A DNA stretch of 50,554 nt from Candidatus Fusobacterium pullicola (GCA_018883725.1 JAHLFN010000010.1:1-50554), one strand, 5' to 3'. Shown: positions 19,840 through 29,094, numbered from the stretch's first letter. The notes: generated by a model not told the origin, from the sequence alone. A program made the numbers and translations.

Positions 19840-21285
19840 ATGGAAGAATTACTGCTTGGATTAGAGTATGAGGTGTTACAAAAAGGAAGTTGCAAGGTAG
19901 ATTATAGTGGAATGGAGTATGACTCTAGAAAAGTAACAGAGGGAGATATTTTTGTTGCTTTAGAGGGAGCTGTATCTGATGGGCATGATTATATAAACCA
20001 AGCAATAGCAAGAGGAGCAAAGGGAGTATTAGTTTCTAAAAAAGTTCAAACAGATTTTCCTTGTGAATGCATTTTAGTAAAAGATTTAAGAAAAAATCTA
20101 GGAAAGATAGCTTCAAATTTTTATAATTATCCCCAAAGGAAATTAAAGATTATAGGAATAACAGGGACAAACGGAAAAACAACATCTACTTATCTTTTAG
20201 AATCTATTTTAGGAGCAGAGAGGGTTGCTAGAATTGGAACGGTTGAATATAAGATAGGAGATGAGATAATAGAAGCTCCAAACACAACTCCAGAATCTCT
20301 AGATGTAGTTAAGCTTTGTAAAAAAGCTGTAGATAAAGGATTAGAATATTTAGTTATGGAAGTAAGTTCACATGCACTATCTTTAGGAAGAGTTGATATG
20401 TTGGAGTTTGATGTAGCTTCATTTACAAACCTTACTTTAGACCATTTAGATTATCATAAAAATATGGATAACTACTTTGAAGCTAAGAGAAAACTTTTTA
20501 CAATGTTAAAAAAGAGTGGAAGTGACTCTATAAATATAGATGATCAGTATGGAGATAAGCTTTATAAAGAGTTTGGAGGATATTCATACTCATTGACTAA
20601 GCCAGCAGACTTAACGGGAGAGATACTAGAGTTTCATAGTGATGGCCAATTAGTAAGATTGAATTTATTAGGAGATATATTTGAAGAGAAACTATCTATA
20701 TTAGGAAGATACAATCTGTACAATGTATTGGGAGTAATAGGAATAGCTCTTCAATTAGGAATAGAGAAAGAGAGAATTTTAGAAAGAATAAGAGATACAA
20801 AGGGAGCTCCTGGAAGATTTGAGTTAGTAAACTGTGGGCAGGATTTTATTGTAGTAGTTGATTATGCTCATACTGGAGATGCCTTAGAGAATATTTTAAA
20901 TAGCATAAATGAATTAAAAAAAGGAAGAGTTATAACTGTTTTTGGTTGTGGTGGAGATAGAGATGCTACTAAAAGACCAATTATGGGAGGAATAGCTCAA
21001 AGATTGAGTGATATAGCTATACTTACATCAGATAATCCAAGAACTGAAGATCCGCACTCAATAATAGAAGATGTAAAGAAGGGTATGAGTGGAGATAATT
21101 ATTTAGTAGAAGAGGATAGAGAGAAAGCTATAATGAAAGCTATTGAGATAGCACAAAAGAATGATATAATTCTAATTGCTGGTAAGGGGCATGAGACTTA
21201 CCAGATACTTGGAAGAAAGAAGATTCACTTTGATGATAGAGAGATAGCGAGAAGAGAGATAGTAAGAAGAAAGATGAGAGGATAA
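19840..21285 (+). CDS. murE: UDP-MurNAc-tripeptide synthetase MurE
   Basis: A 481-residue Mur ligase that adds the third residue of the peptidoglycan stem peptide. The P-loop 'GITGTNGKTTSTYLL' lies near residue 108 and 'NTTPESLD' near 148. 'SDNPRTEDP' near 400 carries the DNPR signature of diamino-acid-adding MurE, not the lysine type. In Fusobacterium nucleatum the third residue is known to be meso-lanthionine, so the substrate here may be that or meso-diaminopimelate. It is followed 9 nt later by kdsA. Confidence 0.95.
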   Translation: MEELLLGLEYEVLQKGSCKVDYSGMEYDSRKVTEGDIFVALEGAVSDGHDYINQAIARGAKGVLVSKKVQTDFPCECILVKDLRKNLGKIASNFYNYPQRKLKIIGITGTNGKTTSTYLLESILGAERVARIGTVEYKIGDEIIEAPNTTPESLDVVKLCKKAVDKGLEYLVMEVSSHALSLGRVDMLEFDVASFTNLTLDHLDYHKNMDNYFEAKRKLFTMLKKSGSDSINIDDQYGDKLYKEFGGYSYSLTKPADLTGEILEFHSDGQLVRLNLLGDIFEEKLSILGRYNLYNVLGVIGIALQLGIEKERILERIRDTKGAPGRFELVNCGQDFIVVVDYAHTGDALENILNSINELKKGRVITVFGCGGDRDATKRPIMGGIAQRLSDIAILTSDNPRTEDPHSIIEDVKKGMSGDNYLVEEDREKAIMKAIEIAQKNDIILIAGKGHETYQILGRKKIHFDDREIARREIVRRKMRG

Positions 21286-21294
21286 GGGGGAAAT

Positions 21295-22131
21295 ATGATA
21301 GATAAGGTAAAAGTAGTTAAAGTAGGAGATAAGGTAGAGATTGGAGGAAATAAAAGATTTGCTCTAATAGCTGGACCATGTGTAATAGAATCAGAAGAGT
21401 TAGTGATGGAGATAGCTGGAAAAATTAAAGATATATGTGATAGACTAGGAATCCAATATATTTTTAAAGCTTCATTTGATAAGGCTAATAGATCATCAAT
21501 CCACTCTTTTAGAGGACCTGGATTAGAAAAGGGATTAGAAATATTAAAGAAGGTAAAAGAGAGATACAATCTACCCGTAATAACAGATGTACATGAAACT
21601 TGGCAGTGTAAAAAAGTAGCTGAGGTAGTGGATATATTACAGATACCAGCTTTCTTATGCAGACAAACAGATTTACTTTTAGCAGCAGCAGAAACAGGAT
21701 TACCAGTAAATATTAAAAAGGGACAATTTTTAGCTCCATGGGATATGAAAAATGTTGTAACAAAGATGGAAGAGAGCAATAATCCAAATATATTACTATG
21801 TGAGAGAGGAAGTACTTTTGGATATAACAACATGGTAGTAGATATGAGAAGTTTTATGGAAATGAGAAAATTTGGATACCCTGTGGTATTTGATGTAACA
21901 CATGCGGTACAAAGACCAGGAGGTTTAGGAACAGCAACTTCTGGAGATAGAGAGTATGTATTTCCACTTATGAGAGCTGGACTTGCAATAGGAGTAGATG
22001 CAATATTTGCAGAGGTACACCCTAATCCAAATGAAGCTAAATCAGATGGACCAAATATGCTATTCTTAGATGACTTAGAAGAGATATTAAAGGTAGCTAT
22101 TAAGATAGATGATTTAGTAAAAGGAAGATAG
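21295..22131 (+). CDS. kdsA: 3-deoxy-D-manno-octulosonate 8-phosphate synthase
   Basis: A 278-residue enzyme condensing phosphoenolpyruvate with arabinose 5-phosphate to give Kdo-8-phosphate, for the inner core of lipopolysaccharide. Family motifs are 'LIAGPCVIESEE', 'FKASFDKANRSS', 'DVHETWQC', 'LLCERGSTFGYNNM' and 'FDVTHAVQRPGG'. Cys and His residues at the metal-binding positions suggest a metal-dependent form. The isomerase supplying arabinose 5-phosphate is the next gene, which confirms the pathway. It starts with a GGGG-type ribosome site after murE. Confidence 0.97.
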   Translation: MIDKVKVVKVGDKVEIGGNKRFALIAGPCVIESEELVMEIAGKIKDICDRLGIQYIFKASFDKANRSSIHSFRGPGLEKGLEILKKVKERYNLPVITDVHETWQCKKVAEVVDILQIPAFLCRQTDLLLAAAETGLPVNIKKGQFLAPWDMKNVVTKMEESNNPNILLCERGSTFGYNNMVVDMRSFMEMRKFGYPVVFDVTHAVQRPGGLGTATSGDREYVFPLMRAGLAIGVDAIFAEVHPNPNEAKSDGPNMLFLDDLEEILKVAIKIDDLVKGR

Positions 22132-22140
22132 GGGATAATT

Positions 22141-23106
22141 ATGGAATTTAATGAAGTAGATTATGCAAGAAGTGTATTTGATGCAGAGATAGAGGAGTTA
22201 CAAAGAGTAAAAAACTCTTTAGATGGAGATATTAAAAAAGTTGTAAACTTAATACTAGAATCTAAGGGTAAAGTAGTAGTTACAGGAATAGGTAAATCTG
22301 GATTGATAGGTAAAAAGATAGCGGCTACACTAGCTTCAACAGGAACAACAGCTATATTTATGAATTCAGCTGAGGGACTTCATGGGGATTTGGGAATGAT
22401 AGCTTCTGATGATGTGGTACTAGCTATATCAAATAGTGGGAATAGTGATGAGATAGTCTCTCTTCTTCCATCTATCCAAAAGATAGGAGCAAAACTAGTA
22501 GCTATGACAGGAAATAGAAATTCGAAATTAGGAAGAGTAGCAGATTATGTATTAAATATAGGGGTTAGTAGAGAAGGATGTCCTTTAAATCTAGCTCCAA
22601 TGTCATCAGCAACAGCTACTTTAGTTATGGGAGATGCTTTAGCAGCTATACTTATAAAGAGAAGAGATTTCAAACCAGAAAACTTTGCTGTATATCATCC
22701 AGGAGGAAGTTTAGGAAGAAGACTTCTTATGAGAGTTAGAGATATAATGAAAAAAGGTGAAGAAATACCAGTATGTGATAAGGAGACTCCAATAAAAAAT
22801 GTAATACTTACAATGACAGATAAGAGTTTAGGAGCTGTATGTGTTATGAATGGAGATCTGATGGTTGGAATTATCACCGAAGGAGATATAAGAAGAGCCT
22901 TAACAAAAGAGGGAGAGTTTTTTACTTTTAAAGCAAAGGATATAATGACGAGAAACTTTACAAAGACAGATTCAGAGAGCATGGCAATAGATGCTTTAGA
23001 ACTTATGGAGAACAGACCAAGTCAGATAACAGTACTTCCAGTTATAGATGATAATAAATTAGTAGGTATTGTAAGAGTGCATGACCTATTGAATGTAGTA
23101 GGATAA
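22141..23106 (+). CDS. kdsD: Arabinose-5-phosphate isomerase (KdsD/KpsF)
   Basis: A 321-residue enzyme that interconverts ribulose 5-phosphate and arabinose 5-phosphate, the KdsA substrate. Residues about 35-180 are a sugar-isomerase (SIS) domain ('VVTGIGKSGLIGKKIA', 'AISNSGNSDEIV'). 'YHPGGSLGRRLL' near residue 185 is typical of the family. Two CBS domains follow (about 200-320), ending in 'GIVRVHDLLN'. Length is typical. The gene is the end of the murE-kdsA-kdsD run; the next gene has its own promoter. Confidence 0.95.
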   Translation: MEFNEVDYARSVFDAEIEELQRVKNSLDGDIKKVVNLILESKGKVVVTGIGKSGLIGKKIAATLASTGTTAIFMNSAEGLHGDLGMIASDDVVLAISNSGNSDEIVSLLPSIQKIGAKLVAMTGNRNSKLGRVADYVLNIGVSREGCPLNLAPMSSATATLVMGDALAAILIKRRDFKPENFAVYHPGGSLGRRLLMRVRDIMKKGEEIPVCDKETPIKNVILTMTDKSLGAVCVMNGDLMVGIITEGDIRRALTKEGEFFTFKAKDIMTRNFTKTDSESMAIDALELMENRPSQITVLPVIDDNKLVGIVRVHDLLNVVG

Positions 23107-23134
23107 TCTACAAAAATAATTCTAAGAATAAAAG

Positions 23135-23163
23135 TTGACATAATAAGTAAATTTTATTATAAT
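23135..23163 (+). promoter_or_regulatory. Consensus promoter of the DUF1858 gene
   Basis: A perfect TTGACA (23135-23140), 17-bp spacer and perfect TATAAT (23158-23163), 39 bp before the ATG at 23203. It is the strongest promoter match in the window. Confidence 0.85.
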
Positions 23164-23202
23164 ATTAGTGTAAATATTAAAAAATTGTAGGAGTGATAAG
23201 AT

Positions 23203-23403
23203 ATGGTAACAAGAGATACAAATATTTTAGTAGCAGTTCAAAACTATCCAGTAATAAGAGAAGTATTTGCAAAATATGGACTTGGATGTGTAGGATGTAT
23301 GATCGCAGCTGGAGAGACTTTAGGAGAAGGAATATCAGCTCATGGTTTAGATGCTGATGCAGTAATAGCTGAAATCAATAAAGTAATAGCTGAGAAAAAA
23401 TAG
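23203..23403 (+). CDS. DUF1858 small protein
   Basis: A 66-residue protein of the DUF1858 family. It has the typical pattern 'NILVAVQNYPVIREVFAKYG' and the paired cysteines 'CVGC'. Such domains are often found alone or fused to proteins acting in redox or hybrid-cluster contexts. The function is not established. A consensus promoter and a terminator isolate it as a single-gene transcript, suggesting high expression. GGAG precedes the start. Confidence 0.85.
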   Translation: MVTRDTNILVAVQNYPVIREVFAKYGLGCVGCMIAAGETLGEGISAHGLDADAVIAEINKVIAEKK

Positions 23404-23433
23404 TTTTGATTTACTAAAATTAAATAGATATTG

Positions 23434-23501
23434 AAAGAGGAAAAATTATTATCTTAACTCTATACTTTGCGATATTAGTTGGATATTTTTCCTCTTTTTT
23501 T
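23434..23501 (+). terminator. Terminator with a long loop after the DUF1858 gene
   Basis: AAAGAGGAAAAAT (23434-23446) pairs perfectly with ATTTTTCCTCTTT (23485-23497), ending in a T7 run (23495-23501). The 38-nt loop can form a small inner AACT/AGTT helix. Confidence 0.75.
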
Positions 23502-23557
23502 ATTAAAAATATTGCTTAGAAAAAAGTTAGTTTAGAATAGATTAGGGGATAATATAA

Positions 23558-23586
23558 TTGAAAAAATCCCGTTTTTATGATAAAAT
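23558..23586 (+). promoter_or_regulatory. Promoter before the DUF445 gene
   Basis: TTGAAA (23558-23563), 17 bp, TAAAAT (23581-23586), 66 bp before the TTG start at 23653. It follows the DUF1858 terminator and would drive the downstream ruvB-mrdA run. Confidence 0.6.
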
Positions 23587-23652
23587 AGTTTACTGTAATG
23601 GTAAAAAAATAGAAGAAAATCAAGAGCTAAAAATGAAGAGAAGGAGTAAAAA

Positions 23653-24267
23653 TTGAATATAGATATATTGATTAAATTGGTATTGATAGTTGGTATTGGA
23701 GCTGGAATTGGTTGGATAACAAACTATGTTGCAATAAAGATGCTATTTAGACCATATAAAGAGATAAATTTTGGATTATTCAAGATACAGGGGTTACTGC
23801 CTAAGAGAAAGCATGAGATAGGAGAGAGTATAGCAGAGATAATTCAAAGTGAACTAGTGTCTTTAAAGGATATAGTTTCTTCAATGGATAAAGACAAACT
23901 TGAAGAGAAGATGAGTGAAGCTATAGATAAAATCTTAGAAGAGAAGCTTCAAAGAGAGATAACTAAAAACTTTCCAATGATAGCTATGTTTTTAAGTAGT
24001 GATATGTTAGATAAGATAAAAGTGATAATAAAAAATTCAATTCTTGAGAATAAAGATAAAATAATCTCAATGTTTTCAGATTACTTAGAGGAGAATGTAG
24101 ATTTTAAAGGTATCATAGTTAGAAATGTAGATGCTTTTTCCTTGGAGAAACTAGAGGAGATAACATATAGCTTAGCTAAGAAAGAGTTTAAACACATAGA
24201 GGTAGTTGGAGCTGTGTTAGGAGCAATAATAGGATTTGCACAGTTTATTATTGGAATGATTATGTAA
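23653..24267 (+). CDS. DUF445 family membrane-anchored protein
   Basis: A 204-residue protein of the DUF445 family (YheB-like). A TM helix at about 5-25 leads into the family signature 'GWITNYVAIKMLFRP' and 'GLLPKRKHEIGESIA'. A helical middle region and a second hydrophobic segment at the C terminus ('VVGAVLGAIIGFAQFIIGM') follow. This is the short form of the family. Start is TTG 23653, with AAGGAG at 23641-23646 six nt upstream and no nearer ATG. Function is unknown. ruvB follows 10 nt later. Confidence 0.85.
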   Translation: MNIDILIKLVLIVGIGAGIGWITNYVAIKMLFRPYKEINFGLFKIQGLLPKRKHEIGESIAEIIQSELVSLKDIVSSMDKDKLEEKMSEAIDKILEEKLQREITKNFPMIAMFLSSDMLDKIKVIIKNSILENKDKIISMFSDYLEENVDFKGIIVRNVDAFSLEKLEEITYSLAKKEFKHIEVVGAVLGAIIGFAQFIIGMIM

Positions 24268-24277
24268 GGAGAGTTAA

Positions 24278-25279
24278 GTGGATAGAGTAATTACTAATCA
24301 AGAGTTTGAAAATGAGGTAGAGGTACAAAAAAGCTTAAGACCTAAGAGCTTTAAGGAGTATATAGGGCAGGAATCATTAAAGGATAAGATGTCAATATAT
24401 ATAGAAGCTGCTAAAAGAAGAGGTGGATCTGTAGATCATATACTATTATATGGACCTCCAGGGTTGGGAAAAACGACTTTAGCTGGAGTAATAGCCACAG
24501 AGATGGGAGCAAACTTAAAAATTACTTCTGGCCCTGTTCTTGAAAGAGCTGGGGATTTAGCTGCTATTCTTACCTCTTTAGAGGAGAATGATATACTTTT
24601 TATAGATGAGATACATAGGCTGAATAATACTGTTGAGGAGATACTTTATCCAGCAATGGAAGATGGAGAACTAGATATTATAATAGGAAAGGGACCATCA
24701 GCTCGTTCTATAAGAATAGAGTTACCTAATTTCACATTGATAGGGGCAACTACAAGGGCTGGACTTTTGAGCTCACCACTTAGAGACAGGTTTGGTGTAA
24801 CTCATAGGATGGAGTATTATACAGATGAGGAGTTAGCTCAGATAATTCTTAGAGGGGGACAGATATTAGGAGTTGGAGTAGAAAAAGATGGAGCTTTAGA
24901 ACTTGCTAGTAGAAGTCGTGGAACACCAAGAATAGCAAATCGTCTTTTAAAAAGAGTGAGAGATTATTGTGAGATAAGAGGGAATGGAGTAATTACGAAG
25001 GAGATCTCTATGAAAGCTTTGGATATACTAGGGATAGATTCTGTAGGTCTAGATGATTTAGATAGGGATATCATAAATGCAATAATTGATAATTATGGAG
25101 GAGGACCTGTAGGAATAGAGACTCTATCTCTTTTATTAGGAGAGGATAGAAGAACTTTAGAGGAGGTCTATGAACCGTTTTTAGTAAAAATTGGGTATAT
25201 CAAAAGAACTAATAGAGGAAGAGTCGTTACAGATAAAGCCTATGAACATTTTAAGATAGTGAAGGAGCAAGATAAGTAA
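24278..25279 (+). CDS. ruvB: Holliday junction branch-migration helicase RuvB
   Basis: A 333-residue AAA+ motor that drives branch migration with RuvA during recombination. Walker A is '[11 protein letters not shown]' near residue 62 and Walker B 'LFIDEIHRL' near 107. Sensor regions '[19 protein letters not shown]' and '[17 protein letters not shown]' follow, then a C-terminal winged helix. Start is GTG 24278 behind AAGGAG (24267-24272). Neither ruvA nor ruvC is in the window. Its TAATG junction overlaps the Rrf2 gene by one base. Confidence 0.97.
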   Translation: MDRVITNQEFENEVEVQKSLRPKSFKEYIGQESLKDKMSIYIEAAKRRGGSVDHILLYGPPGLGKTTLAGVIATEMGANLKITSGPVLERAGDLAAILTSLEENDILFIDEIHRLNNTVEEILYPAMEDGELDIIIGKGPSARSIRIELPNFTLIGATTRAGLLSSPLRDRFGVTHRMEYYTDEELAQIILRGGQILGVGVEKDGALELASRSRGTPRIANRLLKRVRDYCEIRGNGVITKEISMKALDILGIDSVGLDDLDRDIINAIIDNYGGGPVGIETLSLLLGEDRRTLEEVYEPFLVKIGYIKRTNRGRVVTDKAYEHFKIVKEQDK

Positions 25280-25701
25280 TGAAGATAAGTACAAGAGTTA
25301 GATATGGACTAAAGGCATTAGCATATATAGCTGATAAAAGTAGTGAAAATAAATTAGTTAGAATAAAAGAGATATCTGATGAGCAAGGAGTATCAGTTCA
25401 ATATTTAGAGCAAATTCTTTTTAAATTGAAAAATGAAAATATAATAGAGGGAAAAAGAGGTCCAAATGGTGGATATAGATTAGCAAAGGAGCCAAAGGAT
25501 ATAACACTTCATCAACTTTATAAAATATTAGATGAAGAGGAAAAGGTAATAGACTGTAACGAGAGTGAAGAGTATAAAGCAGTGTGTAGTGATGGTACTT
25601 GTTCTGGAAAATGTATCTGGGGAAAATTAGATAATGCAATGACTAAGATACTTGAGGAAACAACTTTAGATGAATTTATAAAAAATAAAGATATGATATA
25701 G
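25279..25701 (+). CDS. Rrf2-family transcriptional regulator with a four-cysteine cluster
   Basis: A 140-residue winged-helix regulator of the Rrf2 family (IscR, NsrR, CymR). The N-terminal helix-turn-helix has 'VRYGLKALAYIAD' and 'EQGVSVQYLEQILFKLK', with the wing 'GKRGPNGGYRL'. C93, C103, C108 and C112 form C-x9-C-x4-C-x3-C, which differs from the three-Cys spacing of IscR. An Fe-S cluster or thiol switch is plausible but not shown. No iscS/iscU genes are adjacent, so the target is unknown. It may act on its own operon or in trans. Confidence 0.88.
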   Translation: MKISTRVRYGLKALAYIADKSSENKLVRIKEISDEQGVSVQYLEQILFKLKNENIIEGKRGPNGGYRLAKEPKDITLHQLYKILDEEEKVIDCNESEEYKAVCSDGTCSGKCIWGKLDNAMTKILEETTLDEFIKNKDMI

Positions 25702-25710
25702 GAGAATTCT

Positions 25711-26424
25711 GTGATAAGTGTTATAATATCAGAAGAGAATATTCAAGATAATAAAATTATAATAGATGATAAGGGCGATGTAAATCATCTAAAAAATGTT
25801 TTTAGAGTAAAAATAGATGAAAAAATAAGAGCTGTAGATGGTGAAAAAGAGTATATTTGCAGAGTTATAGAGTTGGAAAAAAAGAGTGTGACTCTTGTTA
25901 TTGATAAAATTTTTGAGGATAGATTTTCTACAAAGGTAAGAATAGATGCAGCCGTTGGAATTTTAAAAAATGATAAAATGGATCTGACTATTCAAAAACT
26001 TACTGAGATAGGGATAAATAGAATAATACCTTTGAATACAAAAAGAGGGATAGCAAAGGTAAATGAAAAAAAAGATAAATGGGATTTAATTGTAAAAGAG
26101 GCTTTGAAACAGTGTCAAGGGGTAAAGCCTTTAATTATCGAAGAGGTAACAAAAATTGAGAAATTGAAGCTGGAAGATTATGACTTAGTAATTGTTCCTT
26201 ATGAGTGTGAAGAGGAGTATACATTAAAAAATCTCTTAAAAAAACAGACTAAAGAGATAGAAAAAGTTTTGTATATAATAGGACCAGAGGGTGGTTTTGA
26301 TATAGAGGAGATAGAGTATCTAAAACAAAATGGTGCTAATATAGTTACACTGGGTAAAAGGATTCTAAGGGCAGAAACAGCTTCTATTGTAGTAGGAGGA
26401 GTTTTAATCAATGAATTTCAATAA
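25711..26424 (+). CDS. rsmE: 16S rRNA m3U1498 methyltransferase
   Basis: A 237-residue SPOUT-class methyltransferase that methylates N3 of U1498 in 16S rRNA. An N-terminal PUA-like region ('HLKNVFRVK') precedes the knotted C-terminal domain with 'ILKNDKMDLTIQKLTEIGI' and the SAM-binding 'IIGPEGGFDIEE' and 'LGKRILRAETAS'. Start is GTG 25711 behind GGAG. It overlaps mtaB by 14 nt. Confidence 0.95.
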   Translation: MISVIISEENIQDNKIIIDDKGDVNHLKNVFRVKIDEKIRAVDGEKEYICRVIELEKKSVTLVIDKIFEDRFSTKVRIDAAVGILKNDKMDLTIQKLTEIGINRIIPLNTKRGIAKVNEKKDKWDLIVKEALKQCQGVKPLIIEEVTKIEKLKLEDYDLVIVPYECEEEYTLKNLLKKQTKEIEKVLYIIGPEGGFDIEEIEYLKQNGANIVTLGKRILRAETASIVVGGVLINEFQ

Positions 26425-27709
26425 AAGAGTAGCCTTTTATACTTTAGGATGTAAAGTAAATCAATATGAGACAGAGAGCATAAAGAATCAACTTATTCAG
26501 AAGGGATATACAGAGAAAGATTTTGAAGAGGAAGCAGATATTTATATTGTAAACTCATGTACTGTAACAAGTGTAGCAGATAGAAAAACAAGAAATATGT
26601 TGAGAAGAGCTAAGAAGGTAAATCCTCATAGTAAAGTTATAGTTACAGGGTGTTATGCTCAAACAAATAGTAAAGAACTATTAGAGATGGAAGATATAGA
26701 CTATGTAATTGGGAATAAGTATAAAAAAGGGATTGTTAATTTCATAGAGGATATTGAAAATAGAACTTTAGATAGATTAAAAAATGATAATATATTTGAT
26801 GAGTATGAGTATACTGAATATGAGTTTGCTACTTTGAGAGAGATGTCAAGAGCTTATGTAAAGATACAAGATGGATGTAATAACTTCTGTTCATATTGTA
26901 AAATTCCATTTGCAAGAGGAAGAAGCAGATCAAGAAAGAGAGAGAATATCTTAAAAGAGATTGAGAAACTTGTAAGTGAAGGATTTAAAGAAATAATCCT
27001 AATAGGAATAAATTTAGGAGCTTATGGTGAAGATTTAGAAGAGGATATAGACTTTGAAGATTTATTAGAGGAGATTTTACAAGTAAAAGGTTTAGAAAGA
27101 GTAAGAATAGGTTCTGTATATCCAGATAAGATATCAGACAGATTTATAGAACTATTTAAATATAAAAATCTTATGCCACATCTTCATATCTCTCTTCAAT
27201 CATGTGATGATACAGTTTTAAAAATGATGAAGAGAAAATACGGAAGTGATTTAATAGAGGAGAGACTTCTGAAGTTAAAAAATAGTGTAAAAGGAATGGA
27301 GTACACAGCTGATATAATTGTTGGTTTCCCTGGAGAAACTGAAGAGATGTTCCAAAATTCTTATAATCTGATAGGAAAAATAGGATTCTCAGGGCTTCAT
27401 ATTTTCCAATACTCTGATAGAGAAAATACTATTGCAAGTAGATTAGAGAATAAGATTGATGCAAAAGTAAAGAAAGAGAGAGCAGATAGATTAGAGGAGC
27501 TAAAAAAAGAGATGTCTACTAAGGCGAGGGAGAATTATATAGGTAAAGAGCTAAAGGTTTTAGTAGAGGAAGAGATAGATGGGTATCTGTATGGATATAG
27601 TGAGAATTACTTAAGGGTAAAAATAAAAGGGGATAAAAAATTAGTTAATGAGATAATAACAGTAAAAATTACCTCATTGGAGAAGGAGTTGGTGATAGCA
27701 GATGAATAG
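26411..27709 (+). CDS. mtaB: tRNA t6A37 methylthiotransferase MtaB
   Basis: A 432-residue radical SAM enzyme converting t6A37 of tRNA to ms2t6A37. An N-terminal UPF0004 domain ('FYTLGCKVNQYETES', further Cys in 'NSCTVT' and 'TGCYAQ') binds one cluster. The radical SAM cluster cysteines are C156, C160 and C163 in 'DGCNNFCSYC'. A C-terminal TRAM-like region is present. 'GCKVNQ' marks the MtaB/e-MtaB class rather than MiaB. rsmE-mtaB adjacency is common. It overlaps the following gene by 8 nt. Confidence 0.95.
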   Translation: MNFNKRVAFYTLGCKVNQYETESIKNQLIQKGYTEKDFEEEADIYIVNSCTVTSVADRKTRNMLRRAKKVNPHSKVIVTGCYAQTNSKELLEMEDIDYVIGNKYKKGIVNFIEDIENRTLDRLKNDNIFDEYEYTEYEFATLREMSRAYVKIQDGCNNFCSYCKIPFARGRSRSRKRENILKEIEKLVSEGFKEIILIGINLGAYGEDLEEDIDFEDLLEEILQVKGLERVRIGSVYPDKISDRFIELFKYKNLMPHLHISLQSCDDTVLKMMKRKYGSDLIEERLLKLKNSVKGMEYTADIIVGFPGETEEMFQNSYNLIGKIGFSGLHIFQYSDRENTIASRLENKIDAKVKKERADRLEELKKEMSTKARENYIGKELKVLVEEEIDGYLYGYSENYLRVKIKGDKKLVNEIITVKITSLEKELVIADE

Positions 27710-28670
27710 AAGGGTAAGAGCAATATTTACAGTTATTTTTGTAATAGTTGTATTAGGTGGATTTCTTTTTATAAATTCTATGAGAAAGAATCCTGAATTA
27801 GATAAAAATAGCAGTTACTTGATAATAGGAAAAGAGAATCTAATAGCTGTATATCAAGATAAGTTAGCAGTAAGAATACCTTATGGAATCAATATAGATA
27901 AGGATAAAACATTTAAAGATTTAGTAGATAATAAGAATGAGGAGGAGATTTTAAAAACTGTAAATAAACTTCTTCCAGTTCCATTAAATAACTATATGAG
28001 AGTTAAGTTCGGACAAGTTCAATTAAATGTTAAAAATGCTAAAAATATTCCAGAAACTACTGTTGATAATAAGAGATATATAGTAACTTCTAGTTTACAC
28101 TCAATGTATGAAACTTTATATAATGAACAAAAGAATAAAAATGAATTAAATGAGAATATAATAGTAGATGTATTAAATGCTAATGGTATAAATGGATATG
28201 CTAGAAGAACTGGAGAAAACATAAAAAATAAATTAGGAATGAAATATAATGCAGCTAACTATGAGAAAAATTTAGAGGAAAGTTATATCATATTAAATGA
28301 TATCTCAAATGAAAAAGCTGAAGAGATAGTTATGCAACTTAATGAGAAATATTTCAAAATTCAACAGGTTCCAACAATTCCAACTTTAGCTAATGTAGTA
28401 GTAATTTTAGGACAGGAGAAAAATATAGATTTTACGATAGAGGTTCTTGGAGAGAATAGCACAACTATTCAAAATGTAAGTGATGAATTAAAAAGAGAAG
28501 GGTATAAAAAGGTTGAAATAGAAAAAGATAAGGTAAAGGCAGATAATGCTTTCGTGGAATATGCTTCAGAAGATTATTTTATAGCTTATAAAATAGCTAA
28601 AAAATTGAATATAAGTAATTTTATAGAGAATAATAACCTAAAAAATAAAATAAGAGTAATAACAAAGTAG
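27702..28670 (+). CDS. Membrane-anchored protein with LytR C-terminal-like repeats
   Basis: A 322-residue protein with one N-terminal TM anchor (about 7-26) and an extracytoplasmic body. Residues about 150-215 ('VDVLNANGINGYARRTGENI') match the LytR_C fold found in cell-wall proteins, and a second related copy may lie at about 240-320 ('IEVLGENSTTIQNVSDELKR'). No LCP catalytic domain precedes it. It lies directly upstream of the MreD-like and PBP2 genes and overlaps both neighbours, which suggests a role in lateral wall synthesis. That role is inference. Confidence 0.65.
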   Translation: MNRRVRAIFTVIFVIVVLGGFLFINSMRKNPELDKNSSYLIIGKENLIAVYQDKLAVRIPYGINIDKDKTFKDLVDNKNEEEILKTVNKLLPVPLNNYMRVKFGQVQLNVKNAKNIPETTVDNKRYIVTSSLHSMYETLYNEQKNKNELNENIIVDVLNANGINGYARRTGENIKNKLGMKYNAANYEKNLEESYIILNDISNEKAEEIVMQLNEKYFKIQQVPTIPTLANVVVILGQEKNIDFTIEVLGENSTTIQNVSDELKREGYKKVEIEKDKVKADNAFVEYASEDYFIAYKIAKKLNISNFIENNNLKNKIRVITK

Positions 28671-29092
28671 TGAGAAAAATGTTGTATATAATCTCTTTTT
28701 TTATGATTATAATTGAGGTAAGTTTACCTCTTGCTGGAAATATGTACGGGGTAACACTACCATTTTTAACTTATCTAGTGAGTATGAAAAAAGAGAGAGA
28801 GGTATTCTTAGTGATAGTATTAGCATTGTTACATTCTCTACAGACTAATAGTTTTTTTGAAATACTGATTATACTACTGGTAAGTTATTATATATTTTAT
28901 TACATATTTACACATCTAACATACGGAAAGACTAGTATAATTTTGATAACTTTTTTACAAGGAATCATTTATTATGTACTCTCAATCAATAATTTTCGAA
29001 GAGAATATTTTGTTGTAAATATTTGTATTTTTATTATTTTAAATTATGTTTATATGAGAATTTCAAGAAAAAAGGATAGTATAAAAGGATAA
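28670..29092 (+). CDS. mreD: Probable rod-shape protein MreD
   Basis: A 140-residue integral membrane protein with about four or five hydrophobic segments and short charged loops. Sequence conservation is too low for firm recognition. The call rests on size, topology and position directly before mrdA (PBP2). The start is GTG 28670, overlapping the stop of the upstream gene by one base; ATG 28679 is an alternative. There is no clear ribosome site, so translation is probably coupled. mreB and mreC are not in the window. Confidence 0.55.
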   Translation: MRKMLYIISFFMIIIEVSLPLAGNMYGVTLPFLTYLVSMKKEREVFLVIVLALLHSLQTNSFFEILIILLVSYYIFYYIFTHLTYGKTSIILITFLQGIIYYVLSINNFRREYFVVNICIFIILNYVYMRISRKKDSIKG

Positions 29093-29094
29093 GT

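Noticed and set aside
21225-21833. A 202-codon open frame on the minus strand
   Set aside because: Opposite the murE end and kdsA, both unmistakable genes; no family resemblance.
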